From Agromyces seonyuensis (GTDB lineage Bacteria; Actinomycetota; Actinomycetes; Actinomycetales; Microbacteriaceae), in the NCBI RefSeq assembly GCF_009789225.1, contig NZ_WSTA01000003.1, forward strand, positions 26,202 through 90,201: a DNA stretch of 64,000 nucleotides. The letters run 5' to 3'. Position 1 is the stretch's first letter. The number at the start of each line of letters is the position of its first letter. This document shows, one piece after another, positions 58,946 through 64,000 of the stretch. Both the position numbers and the translations under genes were made by a program. Under the pieces are notes generated by a model that was not told the origin of the DNA, made no database searches, and saw only the letters and a program-made list of their open reading frames with translations.

Positions 58946-59755
58946 TCAGTCGACCCGCTGAGCCGCCCGCTCCTCGAGCCAGACCGCGACGCCGTCGTCG
59001 TGCCCGCGCGCGGTGACCTCCGTGGCGGCGGCGAGCACGGCATCCTTCGCATTGCCGACGGCGACGGCCGTGCCGACGACCTCGAACGCCGGGAGGTCGT
59101 TGAAGTTGTCGCCGAAGAAGACGACGTCGGCGAGCCGGATGCCGAGCGACTCGGCGACCGCGCGGATGCCCGTCGCCTTGGAGACCGCCGTATTCGCCAT
59201 CTCGAGGTACGTGGGCTTCGGCCGGTAGGCGACGACGCCCGGCATCGGCGCGACGAGCGCCTCGAGCCCGTCGATGAGCTCGGGCTCCCCCATCGCCATG
59301 ATCTTGTGCGGCGGCTGCGCGTCGACGCGGCCGTTCGCCGCGTACGCGCGGGCATCCATCGCGTCGGGGTGCACGCCCGTGTTGGCGATCTCGCGATCGG
59401 TCCAGCGGTCGGCGCCCCAGGCGTGCCAGCGCTCCCCGGCGAAGCAGCTCGCGTGCAGGTCGACCGCCTCGCAGTGCTCGACGACCGCCCGGGCGTCCGC
59501 CGCGGCGATCGGCACGTCGACGACGATCGCGCCGGAGCGATCGATCACGAGCCCCCCGTTGTACGCGATGAGCGACTCCCCCGCCCCGCCGTACTCGGCC
59601 TCGAGCAGCCGCAACGAGGCGGGCGGGCGCGACGAGCACAGCACGAACGGATGCCCCTCCGCGCGGGTCGCAGTGATCGCGGCGACCGTGCGCGCCGACA
59701 GTCTCCGCCCGGAATCGAGGAGGGTGCCGTCGACGTCGGAGCAGAACAGGATCAC
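58946..59755 (-). CDS. HAD-superfamily phosphatase, Cof type
   Basis: A 269-residue member of the Cof/YidA subfamily of haloacid dehalogenase-like phosphatases. The nucleophile motif is SDVDGTLLDSGRRLS with Asp7 and Asp9, motif II is VLCSSRPPASL-like FVLCSSRPPASLRLLEAEYG, and the metal motif is VVFFGDNFNDLPAF near residue 218. The type IIB cap domain occupies about residues 85-190. Such enzymes remove phosphate from sugar phosphates, nucleotides or cofactors such as FMN. The substrate is not predictable. Confidence 0.85.
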   Translation of the reverse strand: MILFCSDVDGTLLDSGRRLSARTVAAITATRAEGHPFVLCSSRPPASLRLLEAEYGGAGESLIAYNGGLVIDRSGAIVVDVPIAAADARAVVEHCEAVDLHASCFAGERWHAWGADRWTDREIANTGVHPDAMDARAYAANGRVDAQPPHKIMAMGEPELIDGLEALVAPMPGVVAYRPKPTYLEMANTAVSKATGIRAVAESLGIRLADVVFFGDNFNDLPAFEVVGTAVAVGNAKDAVLAAATEVTARGHDDGVAVWLEERAAQRVD

Positions 59756-59841
59756 CGGGGCAGGCTACCCGTTCGGGCTCGGGGGTGCCGGGAGTCGGCG
59801 GTCGGGGGTAGCTTCGGCCGGGACCTCGGGAGGAGGCAGCC

Positions 59842-61101
59842 ATGCGCGTCGAACTGCGCCGGTGGGACGCGGGCGATCTGCCCGTGCTCGAACGCGCCAA
59901 CACCCCGGAGATGACCCGGCACCTCGGCGGTCCGGAGACGGCCGAGCAGGTGCTCGACCGGCACGAGCGGTACCTCCGGTACTGGCAGACCGGCGAGGCG
60001 CAGATGTACCGCATCGACGTCGACGGCGCCCCGGCGGGCGGCATCGGCTTCTGGCAGGTCGAGCACGACGGCGAGCCCGCGTACGAGACCGGGTGGGAGG
60101 TCGAGCCGGCGTTCCACGGGCGCGGCGTCGCGCGCGAGGCGCTGCGGCAGGTGACCCGGCTCGTCGCCGAGGTCGGCGATCGCCGCCTGCTCGTCGCCTA
60201 CCCCGGCGTCGACAACCCGGGCTCGAACGCCCTCTGCGCTGGCGCCGGCTTCGAACGCACCCGCACGGGCACGATGCCGTGGCGCGGCGGCGAGCTGACG
60301 TGCAACGTGTGGGAGCTCGACGTCTCGCCGCTGAACCTCGCCGGTCGGGAGACCCTCGTCGACGAGCGGTTCGCCCGCGAGCTCGACCGCTCGCGCTGGC
60401 TGCCGTTCTACAACCCGCACTGGGCCTCGCGGGCGAGCACCGCAGCGCGCTGGTCGACCGACGGTCCGGGGCTCGAGCTCCGCATCGACGCCGACACCGC
60501 GCCCTGGTCGCCGGAATGGGACGGCGACAACCGGGTGTCGCACCTCCAGACCGGCCAGCACTCGGGGCCGATCGGCAGCGGCGTCGGGCAGCACCGCTTC
60601 CGCGACGGGCTCGTCGTACGCGAGGAGCAGCCCGACTTCCGCGGCCTGCTCGTGCACCACGGCGTCATCGAGGTGCGGCTCGCAGCGATCCGGCACCCGC
60701 AGGCGATGGTCGCGTGCTGGCCCATCGGGTTCGAGGAGCGTCCCGACGACTGCGGCGAGATCTGCCTCGCCGAGATCTTCGGCAGCGAGCTCGACGAGTC
60801 CGGCGGCCTCGTCGGCATGGGCGTGAAGCCGCAGCGCGATCCGCGCCTGCGCGCCGATTTCGCGAAGGTGCGCGTCGAGGGCGATCTGACCGAACCGCAC
60901 GACTACGCGGTCGACTGGGATGCCCGACGCCTCCGCTTCTTCGTCGACGGCCGCTGGGTGAAGACCGTCGTGCAGACGATCGACTACCCCGTGCAGCTCA
61001 TGCTCGACGTCTACGAACTGCCCTCGCCGGAGCCGCGCGACACCTCGCGGCATCCGCTGCGGATGCCCGTCGAGCGGGTGCGGGTCTTCGCACCGGGCTG
61101 A
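59842..61101 (+). CDS. GNAT acetyltransferase fused to GH16/laminarinase-like domain
   Basis: A 419-residue soluble two-domain protein. Residues 1 to about 160 form a GNAT fold: MRVELRRWDAGDLPVLERAN, the acetyl-CoA loop AFHGRGVAREALRQVTRLV near 90 and NPGSNALCAGAGFERT near 125. Residues about 180-419 form a concanavalin-like jelly roll resembling family 16 glycoside hydrolases, ending YAVDWDARRLRFFVDGRWVK and TIDYPVQLMLDVYEL. The GH16 catalytic motif ExDxxE appears as EICLAE (Glu306, Cys308, Glu311): both glutamates kept, Asp replaced by Cys. No signal peptide, so it acts inside the cell. It may bind or modify a sugar rather than cut a polymer. Confidence 0.7.
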   Translation: MRVELRRWDAGDLPVLERANTPEMTRHLGGPETAEQVLDRHERYLRYWQTGEAQMYRIDVDGAPAGGIGFWQVEHDGEPAYETGWEVEPAFHGRGVAREALRQVTRLVAEVGDRRLLVAYPGVDNPGSNALCAGAGFERTRTGTMPWRGGELTCNVWELDVSPLNLAGRETLVDERFARELDRSRWLPFYNPHWASRASTAARWSTDGPGLELRIDADTAPWSPEWDGDNRVSHLQTGQHSGPIGSGVGQHRFRDGLVVREEQPDFRGLLVHHGVIEVRLAAIRHPQAMVACWPIGFEERPDDCGEICLAEIFGSELDESGGLVGMGVKPQRDPRLRADFAKVRVEGDLTEPHDYAVDWDARRLRFFVDGRWVKTVVQTIDYPVQLMLDVYELPSPEPRDTSRHPLRMPVERVRVFAPG

Positions 61102-61130
61102 CCCGGCGACGCCCCTGCGCCGCCGGGTCA
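61099..61130. terminator. Bidirectional hairpin terminator
   Basis: 10-base arms TGACCCGGCG and CGCCGGGTCA with a 12-base loop. The left arm includes the stop codon of the GNAT fusion gene, and the hairpin lies 22 bases past the convergent aldo/keto reductase stop. Confidence 0.6.
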
Positions 61131-61151
61131 CCGGGTCGGATCGGCCGCGCG

Positions 61152-62488
<1,337 letters not shown>

Positions 62489-62614
62489 GTCGACCTCCCC
62501 TGTCGTCGTCCGGGATCCAGTCCACACCGACTCCCCCGGAAGTGGGAGGGCCCGGGAGTGCCCCCGTGGGCGACTCGGCTGCTGCATCGCGGCCCGGCGG
62601 GCGGCGCGGCGTGC

Positions 62615-63799
62615 TCAGCCGCCCGCCCGCACCCCGCGTCGGTGGCGTTCGACGGTCTCGCCGACCGCGGTCGCGAGCAGCACGGCGCTGCCGAGCACGC
62701 CGGTCGAGACCGGCTCGAGCAGTGGGCTGACCGCCGCCGCGACGACGAGCGCCGCCAGCCCGCACGCCTGTGCGATCACGAGCCGGTGCTCGAGCACCCA
62801 GCGGAAGAGCAGGGTGCCGACGAGGAACAGGGCGGGCCCGCCGAGCACGAGGACGACCGCCGGCGGCGACTGCTCGTCCGGATGCCCGAGGACCTCCTTG
62901 TCGCCGACGCCGAGCAGCACGATGCCGCCGACGATGGCCAGGTGCACCCAGGTGTAGGCCGTGCGGGCGAGCCGGGCGGGGGCCTCGGCGGCCTCCATCG
63001 CCTCGGAGCCGACGCGTTCGCCGTGGTCGAAGTAGATCCACCAGCACGCGGCCGCGGCGACGAATGCGCTGACGAACGACACGATGGTCTCCGGGGTCGT
63101 CTCCGCGGCGGCGAGCTCGAATCCGGTCACGAGCAGTCCCTCGCCGAGCGCGATGAGCACGAAGAGGGCCGCCCGCTCCGCGATGTGCGGGCCCGAGGCG
63201 TCCCGGCCTGCGAGTTCGATGCGCCCGGCGCCGGGCACCGGGTAGCCGAGGATGCTCCCGAGCAGCTCGATGCCGATGGCGGCGGCCCAGCAGGCGACCT
63301 GCGCCGGCAGCGGCAGGAACGCCCCGCCGATCCAGAGCGCCGATCCGACGAGCGTCCACGAGAGCACCTGCCGGAACTCGCGCGACGCCGCCGGCTCGTG
63401 GGCGCGGGTCGCGAGCACGAGGAAGACGGCCCGCCCGACCTGCAGTCCCGTGTAGGCGACCGCGAACACCCACGCGCGTTCGCCGAAGGCCTCGGGGATG
63501 GCGACGCTCGCCGTGAAGACGACGAACGCGAGCAGGATCACGAACGCCCGCACGGGCACCGCGGTCGGGTCGAGCCAGTTGGTCAGCCAGGTCGTCGAGA
63601 CCCACGCCCACCACAGGGCGCAGAGCAGGATGACCCCCTCGATGGCCCCGAGGAGCGTCTGCTGCTCGTACAGGACGGCGCCGAGTTGGGTGAGCGCGAA
63701 GACGAAGACGAGGTCGAAGAACAGCTCGACGTACGTGACGCGGTCGGCGTCGGGCGTGCCGGTGGGCCGGAGCAGGTTCGCACGGGGTTGCGCGGGCAT
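62615..63799 (-). CDS. Low temperature requirement protein A (LtrA) family
   Basis: A 394-residue membrane protein with about ten helices. It opens with the LtrA signature VTYVELFFDLVFVFALTQLG (about residues 21-40) and has WWAWVSTTWLTNWLDPTAVP near 65, HIAERAALFVLIALGEGLLV near 205 and WWIYFDHGERVG near 250. LtrA was named from Listeria, where it is needed for growth in the cold; its transport or enzymatic function is unknown. Start ATG 63799. The gene stands alone. Confidence 0.87.
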   Translation of the reverse strand: MPAQPRANLLRPTGTPDADRVTYVELFFDLVFVFALTQLGAVLYEQQTLLGAIEGVILLCALWWAWVSTTWLTNWLDPTAVPVRAFVILLAFVVFTASVAIPEAFGERAWVFAVAYTGLQVGRAVFLVLATRAHEPAASREFRQVLSWTLVGSALWIGGAFLPLPAQVACWAAAIGIELLGSILGYPVPGAGRIELAGRDASGPHIAERAALFVLIALGEGLLVTGFELAAAETTPETIVSFVSAFVAAAACWWIYFDHGERVGSEAMEAAEAPARLARTAYTWVHLAIVGGIVLLGVGDKEVLGHPDEQSPPAVVLVLGGPALFLVGTLLFRWVLEHRLVIAQACGLAALVVAAAVSPLLEPVSTGVLGSAVLLATAVGETVERHRRGVRAGG

Positions 63800-63860
63800 G
63801 CGGTCATCCTGGCGGGCTCGGAGCCCCCGCGCGCCGTCCCGCGCCGGAGCCGTGACGGCG

Positions 63861-63894
63861 ACGGGGCCCGACTCGTACGCGAGTCGGGCCCCGT
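63861..63894 (-). terminator. Strong hairpin terminator
   Basis: Perfect 15-base arms (ACGGGGCCCGACTCG and its complement) with loop TACG. It lies downstream of the minus-strand gene that enters from the right edge and before ltrA. No U-tract. Confidence 0.7.
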
Positions 63895-63900
63895 TGGGGG

Positions 63901-64000
63901 ATGCGGATGCCTCAGGCGGCCCGGGCGGCCGGCGCGGCGAGCTCGCGCCCGGCGATGCGGATGCCTCAGGCGGCCCGGGCGGCCGGCGCGGCGAGCTCGC
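63901..64000. repeat. 54-base tandem duplication at a gene 3' end
   Basis: The sequence beginning ATGCGGATGCCTCAGGCGGC at 63901 recurs at 63955 with a period of 54 bases, and the match extends to the right edge. Both copies contain the same in-frame stop on the minus strand (63912-63914 and 63966-63968). Confidence 0.75.
63966..64000 (-). CDS. C-terminus of a gene entering from the right edge (partial)
   Basis: On the minus strand the last ten codons before TGA (63968-63966) read ELAAPAARAA, a plausible Ala-rich C-terminus. Too little is present to name a family. The same ten codons and stop recur at 63912 through the 54-base duplication, so the original gene may have ended at 63912 before a duplication introduced an earlier stop, or the reverse. 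Confidence 0.35.
   Translation of the reverse strand, partial: ELAAPAARAA

Overview
The window is a GC-rich stretch (well above 65 percent by eye) from an actinobacterium. Gene content and style point to the family Microbacteriaceae: GTG and TTG starts, 4-base ATGA/GTGA overlaps inside operons, hairpins without U-tracts, DUF445, LtrA and CGNR proteins, IclR-regulated aromatic catabolism, and a highly repeated intergenic element with ends GGTCGAGTAG and GTATCGAGACC. I cannot name the genus. No rRNA, tRNA, transposase, integrase, CRISPR array or phage gene was seen.

Layout. 1-16 kb: mixed housekeeping and accessory genes (partial dienelactone hydrolase-like gene, ArsB/NhaD-type permease, CDF metal transporter, T5orf172/GIY-YIG protein, a TetR/KstD divergent pair, DUF445 protein, LacI/dehydrogenase divergent pair, an alpha/beta hydrolase-thioesterase pair). 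16.4-37.3 kb: an aromatic and hydroaromatic catabolic supercluster. 37-64 kb: aldo/keto reductases, MarR, CGNR/VOC pair, efflux pumps (two DHA2-type MFS, one heterodimeric ABC exporter), a guanine deaminase between two paralogous MFS carriers, type II NADH dehydrogenase, deaminase, HAD phosphatase, a GNAT-GH16-like fusion and LtrA.

The supercluster contains a whole route. A dehydroshikimate dehydratase fusion (QsuB type), a quinate/shikimate dehydrogenase and two type II dehydroquinases lead from quinate or shikimate to protocatechuate; pobA leads there from 4-hydroxybenzoate. pcaHGBDC opens the ring and makes 3-oxoadipate, and pcaIJF converts it to succinyl-CoA and acetyl-CoA. A TRAP transporter (dctP apart from dctQM) is the likely uptake system. 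Four IclR regulators and a TetR regulator are interleaved, with clear palindromes in the divergent promoter regions. A three-half-site array lies in front of pcaI, and GTCCC-N7-GGGAC occurs upstream of both split TRAP parts.

The most unusual signal is the repeat family. It fills nearly every long gap between convergent genes, supplies the stop codon and the last residues (VE) of five unrelated proteins, expands locally by tandem duplication, and has entered the pcaB reading frame twice, where it encodes an insertion of about 65 residues with four 11-residue repeats. Other notable items are a three-copy operator between the VOC and CGNR genes, a GNAT-GH16 fusion with an altered catalytic motif, and strong enrichment of the 7-mer GGATGCC/GGCATCC.
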